A DNA stretch of 23,284 bases from Priapulus caudatus. Taxonomy: Eukaryota; Priapulida; Priapulimorpha; Priapulimorphida; Priapulidae. This document shows positions 10,574 to 19,823 of the stretch, piece after piece (the first letter of the stretch is position 1; each line of letters begins with the position of its first letter). A program made the translations under genes and the position numbers. The stretch spans positions 48,475-71,758 of the forward strand of contig NW_014578519.1 of the NCBI RefSeq assembly GCF_000485595.1, read 5' to 3'. The notes under the pieces are model-generated. The model worked only from the letters and a program-made list of their open reading frames with translations. It had not been told where the DNA came from and ran no database searches.

Positions 10574-11161
10574 TGTAACGCTTATACCAACAGCAGTCTT
10601 TAACACCAATTCATCCGTTTATCATTTAATCTATCATCGACGAACTTCGACGATGATCATAGACGAAAGATTGACTATAATACAAAAGAAAATTAACAAA
10701 ATAAACTTCTGTGGCTATTTCCCTCTTAAGCCTCATGTCTGTTGACACTTGCCCGCGGTATAATACATCTACTATTTCTAGTACGTGAGTCATTAGTGAT
10801 ACCAGGCATATACATTATATTACATTACTGCATCATTCAATAGATAGCGTAACTAGACTAAATATACAGTGAGGTGAATCTTATCGCGAGCGCATATATC
10901 TGTGTGCTGCATGACGTATAAAAGTTTAACCTTGTATTAGTAATTACCGTATCGTTGGCTCTGGTATTCTTCCGTTACACACTGAACCGTATATACACAA
11001 CACTCGACCGTCGTAACTCAGAAAGCCTACTGCCTGCGTGCACAGCTTTGCACCTGAACCCACCCAAAATCAAAACCAAAACCAAAACCGTCCGGACTAA
11101 TATACGCGAGCCATACGCTAAAAGACGTCATACGGGAAGTAATTGTTGGTTGGCCGCTACA
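10574..11161 (-). repeat. 5' LTR of the BEL element (588 bp)
   Basis: On the element strand the LTR begins TGTAGCGGCC and ends GCGTTACA, so it has TG...CA ends within a short TGTA/TACA inverted repeat. It aligns along its whole length with the solo LTR at 17966-18557. The element strand carries TATATTTAG in the middle, conserved between the copies. The AATAAA seen near the 3' end of the solo LTR is changed to ATTAAA here. The opposite strand carries TATAAAAG at 10917-10924. Confidence 0.93.
10917..10924 (+). promoter_or_regulatory. Antisense TATA box in LTR, next to CRE half-site
   Basis: TATAAAAG is preceded directly by TGACG (10912-10916), giving a fused CRE half-site and TATA box on the strand opposite to the element's coding strand. 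The same arrangement is kept in the solo LTR (minus strand, 18201-18213). This is a candidate antisense promoter; no expression evidence is available from sequence. Confidence 0.35.
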
Positions 11162-11390
11162 ATATACTTATACTAATTTATACTATTGTAAAGCTCGCTA
11201 CCGTAGCAAACTGAGATAAACCGGATCTAATCGTAGATTTCGGTGCAAGTAAACTTTCCCACGGGTAATTATGGCGGCCGCCGATTCCGAACCCCCAACG
11301 GCCACCGCTCCTATTGAGCACATTGAGAACAGCCGTTAACTCCCCCCCAACCCTACCCCCACCAACACTACCACCACGTACCATGCTACG
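11162..11390. other. Non-genic flank of BEL element
   Basis: This is the flank downstream of the LTR. It contains C-rich sequence at about 11340-11375 (complement G-rich) and no convincing gene. Confidence 0.4.
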
Positions 11391-11864
11391 GGCCGTAGGA
11401 ACGTGTACTAACTCTAATATCTCGCGAATGAATTGAGTTACATTTCTAAAATTCTAGATACATATAAACACATGTCTTAACTATAAGGACCGTCAATTTT
11501 GTTGCTTCAAGTTTATTGAAGCACGAATAGTCTAATTAATTACCCAAAATATACGCGCGGTATCGCTCATAGGCTAATGTATGTGCGTGGCTATATGGCC
11601 CGTAGGAAAGTGTACTAACTCTAATATCTCGCGAACTTACATTTCTAAAATTCTAGATCCATATAAACACATGTCTTAGCTATGGTCTCTGTGAATTTTG
11701 CGTATATTAAAAAACGAATAGTTTAATTAATTCCCAAAAATATACTCGCGGTATCGCTCATTGGCTAATATACGCACGGCTATATATGGACGGTAGAAAA
11801 GTATACGAACTATCATGTGGCGCGAACTATTTAAGTTACATTTCTAAAATTCTAGATACATATT
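11391..11864. repeat. ~190-206-bp tandem repeat, 2.4 copies
   Basis: Units start at 11391, 11597 and 11788; the third is truncated at about 11864. Shared blocks are GTACTAACTCTAATATCTCGCG, TTACATTTCTAAAATTCTAGAT, CATATAAACACATGTCTTA, GTATCGCTCAT and GGCTATAT. The units have diverged by substitutions and small indels. It is satellite-like, with no coding potential and no known family recognised. Confidence 0.88.
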
Positions 11865-12469
11865 GTAATATTTTAATAGCAGAAGAGCGCCATTAGGAAA
11901 GCATAACAGAATTTATTCGCATCTGACTGGTTGATATTACATTAGAGTTATCCGGATACTTAATTATGACGTATATAGTGCATATATGACATCTCCCTTT
12001 TTTCTTTTCTTTTTTTAAAAGGCAGTTGAATAGAACAATTGAACTCGAGCAGCAAAACTATTCAGTAATAAACTTGACTGGCAAATTATCAATTAGATAT
12101 GGAATTATCAATTATAATCAAGTACCCAATATTTTACCAACATCTAATTGTACCATGTATAACTATGTTTGCAAGACTGAATTGTTGAGAACAATAAAAT
12201 TCTGGTTTGGATCAAAATGCAATTTGAAATCATTCAACTTTTAACACTAACAGACAAACTCTGCAGCTGGGCTAGAGGTTGCTAGCACATGCATAGCCCA
12301 CTGTTCGAACTGGTCTTTACCACCAGTTCAATCACACAAAACAGAATCACGATTTGACGTAGTCTCTGTAATGACTTGGTTCCCTGATGATTCTCCCAGA
12401 ACGAGTAGTGTAGGTGCTCTGCAGTGCCTATACCTATAGTATAAATATATACCCAGTAAACATTCCCAC
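11865..12469. other. Non-genic AT-rich stretch
   Basis: It contains a T-rich run (11997-12016) and a 72-codon AT-driven open frame at 12026-12244 with no recognisable features. I see nothing else that can be supported. Confidence 0.4.
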
Positions 12470-12890
12470 ATGAGGCCCATATGCGGCCCATATGTCGATG
12501 AATATGGGCTCATATGGGCTGCCCATATGGGGCCCATAGACAGCTGCACCCAATATGCACATGGGTCCCATGTGGGCAGCCCATGTGGTGAAAATATGGG
12601 TCCCATGTGGGCTTCCTCTGGGCTATAATAGTATCTGGGTAGAATACGAGCCAGCTCATGTGGGGAAAATATGGTGCCATGTGGGCCCCATCTGGGCTTA
12701 TACTATCTGGGTAGAATACGAGGAAACCCATGTGGGGAAAATATGGGTCCCATGTGGGTCCCATCTGGGCTTATACTATCTGGGTAGAATACGATCCAGC
12801 CCATGTGGGTCCTATCTGGGGAGAATACGATCCAGCCCATGTGGGGAAAATATGGGGCCCATCTGGGTGCACATGGACTATCTGGCCAGA
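12470..12890. repeat. CCCATGTGGG-rich repeat array, ~72-bp period
   Basis: TATCTGGGTAGAATACGA recurs at about 12632, 12704 and 12777, a period of 72-73 bp, and a shorter unit follows at about 12813. Between these are palindromic CCCATGTGGG or CCATATGGG blocks and GGGGAAAATATGG. The left part (12470-12630) has the same short blocks in looser order. Open frames in both strands here (Gly/Trp/Pro/Tyr-rich) are translations of the repeat. Confidence 0.85.
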
Positions 12891-13486
12891 ATGTTGGTTC
12901 ACCAAAGCTAAATAATCTGAAGCAAGTTGTTAATGAATACTGTTGTTCTGTTTAATTATTCATAAAAATGTATAACAAAAATTAAACAAAAAATAATCCA
13001 TACATTCGTTTACAAAACGTACAATCGGTTGATTTACAATCTCATTTGAATTACCCTCGAAATCAATTACTGCTCAACAGCTCCCGTCTTCAATAACCGG
13101 GCAAATTATTGGACAAGAAAATAGAGCAGTTATGCATGACCCGCCGTCCGACTGATGAGAGCTAAAAACTCATGATACAGTTTTTCATTTTTTCTCAACT
13201 CTTCTATTTGGAACTTGGGTCAGGCAATCAGATCAGGCAATACTCCATCCATTGCACATAGTCATGTCAATTCAAACTGAATATTAACAGATAATCATTG
13301 CATGAGGACTTTTATTCTTTTACATTTTTTTACATGGAAAGTAGGTTAGACATGCCCTATCTATGATTTATTATCTAATTGTCTTGATGTGCAAACCTCC
13401 AAGCAAAAAAAAAACCAAGAGCATCAATAGTGCTGTACAGTAGTTTTTAAAGTTGATTCTTTTTGTTTTGCATAATATATTGTTGG
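12891..13486. other. Non-genic AT-rich stretch
   Basis: No gene is seen. An inverted pair (ATTACTGCTC at about 13065 and GAGCAGTTAT at about 13124) could form a loose hairpin. Otherwise it is featureless. Confidence 0.4.
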
Positions 13487-13490
13487 TTAA

Positions 13491-13867
13491 AGGGGTGGAC
13501 ACACTAGCCGATTTTTCGTGCGGTCGAGCCGGGCAACTCAGCCGGCCGGCGAGACCGCATGAAAAATCGGCTAGTGTGTCCAGTCTCCCGGTCGCAGTCG
13601 CGGTCGATTTTCGAGCCGGCCGTATCAAACATGTTTGATAATTATTTGCCGGCCGGCTGCAATCGCCTAGTGTGCTTGGGTCTGTGACATAGTAGGCCGA
13701 TTGTACAATTTATCAGCCAATCAAATCACAATTAGTTGTCACATGATCCACAGAGTCGCCCGGCTCAGCCGTATAGTGTGTCCGCAGAGCTCGATCCAGA
13801 CTCAGCCGGCCGGCTAAATCGCCGACCTGCTCAACCGCATGCAAAATCGGCTAGTGTGTTCACCCCT
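13491..13867. mobile_element. MITE with AGGGGTG termini and TAA/TTAA duplication
   Basis: The left end reads AGGGGTGGACACACTAGCCG. The right end, reverse-complemented, reads AGGGGTGAACACACTAGCCG. They are flanked by TAA at 13488-13490 and 13868-13870, or equally by TTAA at 13487-13490 and 13867-13870. It is 377 bp long with no coding capacity. A TWA duplication with AGGGG termini suggests PIF/Harbinger; TTAA would suggest piggyBac. The interior is GC-rich with several GCCGGCCGGC palindromes, and an 85-bp inverted repeat is nested at the left end (13497-13581). Confidence 0.82.
13497..13581. repeat. Nested palindrome inside the MITE
   Basis: GGACACACTAGCCGATTTTT at the left and its complement (GAAAAATCGGCTAGTGTGTCC) at 13561-13581 form near-perfect arms around a 40-nt GC-rich centre. 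The left terminus of the MITE is therefore present twice, in opposite orientations, plus a third time at the right end. Confidence 0.85.
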
Positions 13868-13870
13868 TAA

Positions 13871-14431
13871 CACAAGGTGTACTCATGGCACCAAAATCCC
13901 TCAAAGCATAAGAAATGTAGAATTAACGATCTCGCGTAATAGATTGGTAGATTGATACGGGCTGAAGTAATAATTTGACATTAATTTATAGTCTTACTTC
14001 ATTTATTTACAAAAATAATTTTCCTACTGAGTTACGTGCAAGACAGAGACTTTGACGTAAGGTCTCGAGATAGACTCGCCGTCTGTGTCAATCTATATAG
14101 GGTTAGACTGCAGGGGTGTGTGACATTGACAATGAGTTTGCTGTAAACACTGGGTTAATTTCCTAACAACAACTACTACTACTATACTACTACTACTAAT
14201 AATAATAATAAGACGGACTTCCACCAACACGAATAACAATTTAAAAAATACAAAATTCCCTCCCGCAAAATGAAATATCCTCACAAAAAACGAATTGTGT
14301 ATGTGTGTTTATGTGCGTGTATTTGACTGTGTATCGTTTTTACTCAATCGCGATGAGACAAACGGCGCGACGGGTAATTATTCTAGTCCTCACAATTCGT
14401 CATCAGCCTGATCACCATTAATACGATTTTC
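13871..14431. other. Region downstream of the DUF4806-like gene
   Basis: This holds the presumed 3' untranslated region of the minus-strand gene. A minus-strand AATAAA lies at 14002-14007, about 430 bp beyond the stop codon, and is a possible poly(A) signal. A (CTA)n/(AAT)n microsatellite lies at about 14168-14212. No element terminus could be identified. Confidence 0.4.
14168..14212. repeat. (CTA)n-(AAT)n microsatellite
   Basis: Trinucleotide runs of ACT/CTA change into AAT. This is simple repeat sequence. The short Ile/Ser/Val-rich minus-strand open frame over it is an artefact. Confidence 0.9.
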
Positions 14432-15281
14432 CTAAATGTCCAGATTGTCCTCTGCCATAGCTCGTCGATTTGGTACACCCTTTGCTTTTAGTCCTCCATT
14501 TCTGTCCCTCGAATTGTACAGAAAATTTGTAATGGCCTCCTTGACATCCTCCCTGGTGGCATCTTTAGTTTTTGGATTGTGCCGTACTGCCCCTGTAAAA
14601 GCAAGTAGGGCTGTGTTAAATTATGCCACAACGCTAGCCCTCCAAGCACTAATTAAATTCCTTTGCAGCTAACGCCCACAAAATGTAGAAGACCATACAT
14701 TCCCAACTCAAGCTAAATGTGAACTTTTCTCATTTTCTGGGTAACAATAAATACAACTGAAAATTGGCAGGTGTGAATACATACAGACATATGAGATGAT
14801 CCTTGTGAAGCATGGCTGTTTTAAGGCACTCGTTTAATAATAAAATTGTGTCATGAAACAAATTAAAGGCCATTCATGCCACGTTTGACAACTGGATTAA
14901 ATACATGCATGCCATAATTAAATCCTGTCCAATTTTTTGGAAATTCCATGTTGATATTTTCAAGATATAGGACTTTTCCAAGTGAGGGATATTTTATGTG
15001 TAAGTCTATGGAGATCTCGCCGTTGGGGGTGCTATAACCAGTTTTTCATAAACTTCACAGGCTTCTTATTCACATTTGTTGCCACAAAACGTTTTAATTT
15101 TTGCGCAGATTGTTGTTATATCATCGTATACAAATTACTCTTCAGAAGTGGTGTGTACGTGTTTAAATTCTCGCAAGAAATAAATGAGAACAATTATACA
15201 GAGGTGAAGCAGCCGTGAAAAGGGCTGTACAGCTTCAACAGTCAACAAGCATTGATTGTGATAAACCACACACATACTTAC

Positions 15282-15448
15282 TCAGGATAACTTAAACTAA
15301 ATAGAGTTTCTGGAACACTTCTTTGCCCTTAGCACCAGTCCAATTGTATCGACGAGCCAATTCTGGAGTCATGACGGTACTCATTGTAGCTTAATTTTGT
15401 TGTACTGGCAATGTCCTTACCACCACCGAGCACAGCAAGCTTTTGCAC
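15282..15448 (-). pseudogene. Exon 6 of DUF4806-like gene, carrying both lesions
   Basis: The exon enters in phase 0 (VQKLAVLGGGKDIASTTK). It must then shift by one base near 15383-15388 to reach MSTVMTPELARRYNWTG, the most conserved DUF4806 stretch. After FQKLYLV there is a TAA (15292-15294) before VIL. The 167-nt length is one base too long to keep phase with the last exon; removing one base restores it. The donor is a perfect GTAAGT. Confidence 0.8.
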
Positions 15449-17965
15449 CTAAATATAAAATAAAATAAGCTTTTAATTGTACTGGATTGAGTTCAAAGCA
15501 AGGGGATGTCGAGGTACTTCCACTTGCAGACCACTTTGCAAGTATACAGTTACTGGTAGTCGGGGATCATAAATATATTGTATGTACGCTTTTTTAAAGC
15601 GATGAAATAGTGGCTACCTAATGAATCCACATCAAGTTGGCCATTCATTCCACAGTACAGAGACATGCATCAGAAATAGCTTAACTTAGAGTGTCTCAGG
15701 TGAACTATATGTATTGTTATTCAACAACAGTGTTTGATTTCAATTGAGAAGTTTGTTAAAATGTCATTGATCTTTGGGTGTGTAGGGTTCCATCTAAAGC
15801 AGAACAGCAAATTTCAGCATGCTACCTAGGACACGTTTATGGCACTGTACTTTGACTTTCTGACTCAACATATTGGTTTTAGCATGCCCAATACTGACCA
15901 GTATCCAGTGAAGTCCAGTGTCAAGTGCAATCTCTGCTTTACTATTAAATCATCCATCTTATTTCCATGGTATTTTCCACATTACGTACCAATTTCTTTG
16001 TCAAAACTTGGTCTTTCAGGGATGTCTCCAATGTTTGAACATCTTCAAGTGTCAACAAGGGCAATGCTACTGGCAGATCAATATCTACATCTAATGGGGT
16101 GTCCTTGTTCTGCCCTGCAACAGACAACTCCATCAAAAGTGACGAGTTGTAGTCAACTTGTTTCCTCAGTTCTTTTCCCTCCAGTGACAACTCTGTCAGC
16201 AATTTCAAAACTGTTTTTTCAAAACCTAGTAAAAGAAAGATGTTTTCATATTACATGTATATGAAGTCAGATCTATAGGTCCCATGATTTATCCATGTCT
16301 GGTGCTGGTAACTTCTTCAGTGTAAGCTCTTAGAGCGAATATGCGTGCCACTTCAGTTACATGTATGTGCCAGTTGGGTTTATTGGCCAGATGACTCCGC
16401 CTTCTGCATGAGCAAAGTGAGGCAAAGAGACCTTCCCAGAGTCACACGTCATTGCTGAATTCAAACCCAAGCCACACCCCCGGGTGCCTTAGGTGTTGGT
16501 AACAATTGTTATAGTAAAGTCTGCAATCTTCACACTGGGACCTGCATTTATTACACCGTCGTCCGTTGTGTCCAACTGCCCTTCATAAATTTCTTGATGT
16601 GTACATACATTATAAATTTGGGCACTGTTGGACAAACCAAGTAATGATCTAAACTACATTACACTGTAACAGGTCCGGTAACCAATTGTTTTTGTTGTGC
16701 GAGTATTGACTGACCACAGTGCTGGTTAGGTGAGTTGCAATGAAGCTGTTTAGCCATTTATCTCCCAGACAACCTAAAACTACTTCAGGGTTCTGCCCAG
16801 TAATTTTTTTGTAATTCTATAGTTTTTAACCAAAACTGGAACAGTCTGCCACACACTTACGCTCAAATGTCGTATGACTAGGAAAACATGAAATTGAACA
16901 AACTGTTCCAAGTGTGGTTGAAAGTACAACAGAATTACTCTGCAGAACCGTTTCTTGGTCTAGGAGATCAAGGGTTAAAGAATAATCGAATCACATGTCA
17001 TGAAGCCGTACCTGTATTGCTACCTCGAGGTGAGACAAGATGTTCTACAGATGGACTTCTTTCAACTAGGCTCAAATTTGGAGTTGAACATCTCCTGGCA
17101 CTAGAGGTAGTCGAAGTAGTCATGGTAGTCAATGAACCTTCACCAGTCGAGCAACGTACATGAGTGGCGGGCATTTGGTTCTCCTCGTCCATGGACATGC
17201 TATCTTCTTCATCAAAACGAGATGGAGGACTAAAGAAAAAAAAATATTTTAGCACATTAATAACATGCCTGCACCACCATCATTAGTATGTTGTGCCTCA
17301 AAGAAAATGCACAGGACCAAGGATTTGTGCACTCTTTTACTGTTGTAGACTTATTCCGTAGAATGTTTCCATTGTATTTTTATTCACATGAAATCAAACA
17401 TTTTTAGGTTTTACTTCACACAGAACTTGGACTTAATTGGTCCAGCAACTTTCATCTAAGTTACACAACATCCGACTGGTATGCTAGTAGAATATTATCA
17501 GATCTATGTACAACTCGGGATAGTATCCAACTTATGGGATGCCCTATAGTTTTACTTAAATAATGAGACCTTGGCACTCTATCCACCAATATGGTCGAGT
17601 ATCCAGCTTCAGCGATGTCCGAGTTAGACAGGTTTAATTATTATCAAACTTACCGAGATTGCCGTTTTGCCATCCTCGGACTTCTGTCCTCTTCTTCCGT
17701 GTCGATGCAGGAAGTTTCCTGGGACTTGATCTCCTTCTCTAGTACTCTATTCCAATCATCTGAAAACAAGTAGATTAGTAAATTACGCGGTGCATAATTG
17801 ATGTTCTCGCCGAATTTCGCAATCTACAAATGTTGAGTCAGGGGTGTTGACCTGTGGGGTCGAGACTACAAAAATGCACATCTAGGGAGCATGGGTCATC
17901 GCTCTACAAAGTACAGGCCCAGAGGCTACTGTAGTTCCTGCCTTTAAAAGTTATGCAAATCACCT

Positions 17966-18557
17966 TGTAGCGGCCAACCAACAATTACTTCCCAAATGAC
18001 GTCTTTTAGCGTATGGCTCGCGTATGATAGTCCGGAGGTTTTGGTTTTGGTTTTGGTTTTGGGGTGGGTTCGAGTGCAAAGCAGTGAACGCAGGCAGTAG
18101 GCTTTGTGAGTTACGACGGTCGAGTGGTGTGTATACCGTTTAGTGTGTAACGGAAGAATACCAGAGTCAACGATACGGTAATTACTAATACAAGGTCTAA
18201 CTTTTATACGTCATGCAGCGCACAAATATATGCGCTCGCGATTAGATTCACCTCACTGTATATTTAGTCTAGTTACGCTATGTATTGTACGATGCAGTAA
18301 TGTAATATAATGTATATACATATGGGATCACTAATGACTCACGTAATAGAAAAAGTAAATGTATTGTACCGCGAACAAGTATCAACAGACATGATGTTTA
18401 AGAGGGAATTAGCCACAGGAGTTTATTTTGTTTATTTTCTTTTGTATTATAGTCAATCTTTTGTCTATGATCATCGTCGAAGTTTGTCGATGATAGAATA
18501 AATGATGAACGGATGAATTGGTGTTAAAGACTGCTAGCTGTTGGTATAAGCGTTACA
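17966..18557 (+). mobile_element. Solo BEL LTR (592 bp) with CACCT target duplication
   Basis: It is a complete LTR of the same family as 10574-11161, in the opposite orientation. It starts TGTAGCGGCC and ends GCGTTACA, and is flanked by perfect 5-bp repeats CACCT at 17961-17965 and 18558-18562. A 5-bp duplication fits BEL/Pao. Internal sequence is absent, as expected after recombination between two LTRs. In the element sense it has TATATTTA at 18259-18266 and AATAAA at 18497-18502, about 240 bp apart, giving plausible promoter and poly(A) signals. It lies in the intron between exons 2 and 3 of the DUF4806-like gene, in the opposite direction to that gene. Confidence 0.95.
18497..18502 (+). 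terminator. LTR poly(A) signal AATAAA
   Basis: AATAAA lies 55 nt before the end of the solo LTR, in the element sense, which supports the orientation assigned. The full-length copy has ATTAAA at the equivalent place. Confidence 0.6.
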
Positions 18558-19442
18558 CACCTCATTAATATGCAGTGACCCCAGACAGACCTGACCATGG
18601 TGTATCATTTACCAAGCTCCCACTAAGTTGATTGGTGACTGCTTTCAAGAGGGAGACGGACTTAAACAAGGTGAACACTTTGGTTAACATTTTTATGACA
18701 GAAACACATACATACAACCATACATACATAGAGCCGGCATTTAATAGTCCCCTTTCCGAATTCATCGGCAGGGACAAAAAACTACAAGTAGTCCAAGCCA
18801 AATTGTCTGCAGTCAGACTTTTGTAATTGTAAGGGGGAGGTGTAAGTAATGGTAGCTGTAGCACAAGTTGTAACATGTTTTTTTTAATGTATGCATGTCT
18901 TTTTCCCACCGATGCGTAAAGTTAGTTTACCACATACTGCAAGTCCTAAATTTGCATGCGAAAGCTAAAATGGTCTGCAAGACTCCACTTTAACTGCTGC
19001 AAGCATGAATAAAAGTGCTGGAAAATCTTTCTTCTAGATTATTAAATTCTATTAATTATAGTATACTTTTTTGGACACATTCTTTTACATTTCGTGACAC
19101 AACCGTGCATGAAAAAATATAAAAGTTGACAATGACTCACCAGAGGAAGCAAGAAGCCTCACATCATGTATTGTCCACTCCTTCTGGTCAACTGGGGCAT
19201 GTTCCTTGGCCATTCTCCTTATGCGGCTAGAAGTTCGACCATCTGGCCAGTAGCAAGTAAACCCTTGGTTTTTCTGATTGGGTGAACGCAACCAGCTGTA
19301 GGAAACCACGGCGACACCATCGTCAAATTCCACCACATAATATTTCTTGTCTTTTCTTGTAGTGTTTGTTGGTCTGCAAATTGAGCAATGTTATTTGTGA
19401 GAGATCATCAGTAATTTACTCAACCATGATTTGACATTTATT

Positions 19443-19536
19443 GCAAGCCATGTGTGTAAACCTAGGTTTCTGCAGCAAAAAGCCTGGGTTTCTGAGCAAA
19501 AACCTAGGTTTACCGATTAATTACACACTGGCTTGC
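19443..19536. repeat. 94-bp palindromic element
   Basis: GCAAGCCATGTGTGTAA at the left is complemented by TTACACACTGGCTTGC at the right. The interior holds two exact copies of the palindrome AAACCTAGGTTT (19458-19469 and 19500-19511) and a third related block (GCCTGGGTTT). It is probably a small MITE or foldback element in the intron next to exon 2. Confidence 0.75.
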
Positions 19537-19658
19537 CATTGGTATTTGGCATGATATTTTTATGGTAAAGTGCAGTGTCAACTAAATCAATACAAAATGT
19601 CAAGGTAGTGTCAGTCGCAGTAAAGGGTTGAAATGCCAATAAACCATAAAAGCCACAC

Positions 19659-19664
19659 TTTATT
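19659..19664 (-). terminator. Poly(A) signal for the transposase gene
   Basis: AATAAA on the minus strand lies about 160 nt beyond the transposase stop (19824) and before exon 2 of the DUF4806-like gene. It could end a transposase transcript inside the intron. Confidence 0.45.
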
Positions 19665-19823
19665 TTATAGATTACGGCTATACTTCTAGAAAAAATCTGA
19701 GGTCAGGAGGCAAAAAATTGTTGAAAAATTTACAATTTTTTTTAAAAACAAATAATGAAGGCATTAAAATCATTTACCGGTGATTATCTCTGGTAACACT
19801 TCACATGTCCTGGCAATCATGGG

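Larger units (their letters stand above)
4639..11161 (-). mobile_element. Degenerate BEL/Pao LTR retrotransposon
   Basis: The element is read on the minus strand. The 5' LTR (10574-11161) is followed by gag, protease, reverse transcriptase, RNase H and integrase regions in that order, which is the BEL/Pao order. A 226-bp piece of the 3' LTR closes the left side at 4639-4864. The reading frame carries at least four in-frame stops and several frameshifts, so this copy is dead. A solo LTR of the same family lies at 17966-18557 in the opposite orientation. No clear tRNA primer-binding site is visible just inside the 5' LTR. A modest purine stretch (AATTAAGGGG) lies just inside the 3' LTR remnant. 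Target duplication cannot be tested because the left LTR is truncated. Confidence 0.93.
14432..19373 (-). pseudogene. DUF4806-like gene, exons 2-7 (one frameshift, one stop)
   Basis: Six exons were found by reading the minus strand: 19141-19373, 17654-17759, 17024-17229, 15990-16225, 15282-15448 and 14432-14592 (stop TAG 14432-14434). Each has a pyrimidine-rich AG acceptor and a GT donor (GTGAGT, GTAAGT, GTAGCA, GTACGT, GTAAGT), and the phases match at every junction. With the first exon at 21938-21972 they give about 380 codons. The N-terminal part reads YYVVEFDDGVAVVSYSWL and CYWPDGRTSSRIRRMAKEH. The middle is acidic and Ser/Thr-rich. The C-terminal part (LEDVQTLETSLKD, LAVLGGGKDIASTTK, LARRYNWTGAKGKEVFQKL, AVRHNPKTKDAT) follows the pattern I know from DUF4806 proteins, whose function is unknown. 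The sixth exon has one extra base near 15385 and an in-frame TAA at 15292-15294, so the copy is probably dead. No database check was possible. Confidence 0.8.

Noticed and set aside
12026-12244. 72-codon plus-strand open frame
   Set aside because: Asn/Tyr/Ile-rich composition follows from AT-rich DNA, and there is no supporting context.
12328-12915. Trp/Gly/Pro-rich open frames on both strands
   Set aside because: They are translations of the CCCATGTGGG repeat array, and periodic residues mirror the 72-bp DNA period.
13147-13182. Hammerhead-ribozyme-like core CTGATGAG followed by a GAG/CTC stem
   Set aside because: The required GAAA after stem II is missing (the sequence continues ATGATAC), and no closing stems were seen.
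14436-14672. 78-codon plus-strand open frame
   Set aside because: It is the antisense shadow of the last DUF4806-like exon (14432-14592, minus strand), which has an acceptor, a family-matching translation and a stop.
15839-16264. 141-codon plus-strand open frame
   Set aside because: It overlaps DUF4806-like exon 5 on the minus strand, which is bounded by good splice sites in phase with its neighbours.
16380-16500. tRNA-derived SINE suggested by GGGTTTGAATTC (B-box-like) on the minus strand
   Set aside because: No A box at the right distance, no cloverleaf and no poly(A) or simple tail; one B-box-like word is not enough.
18565-18909. 114-codon minus-strand open frame
   Set aside because: It lies in an intron of the DUF4806-like gene, next to the solo LTR. 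It has no recognisable domain and resembles random AT-rich sequence.
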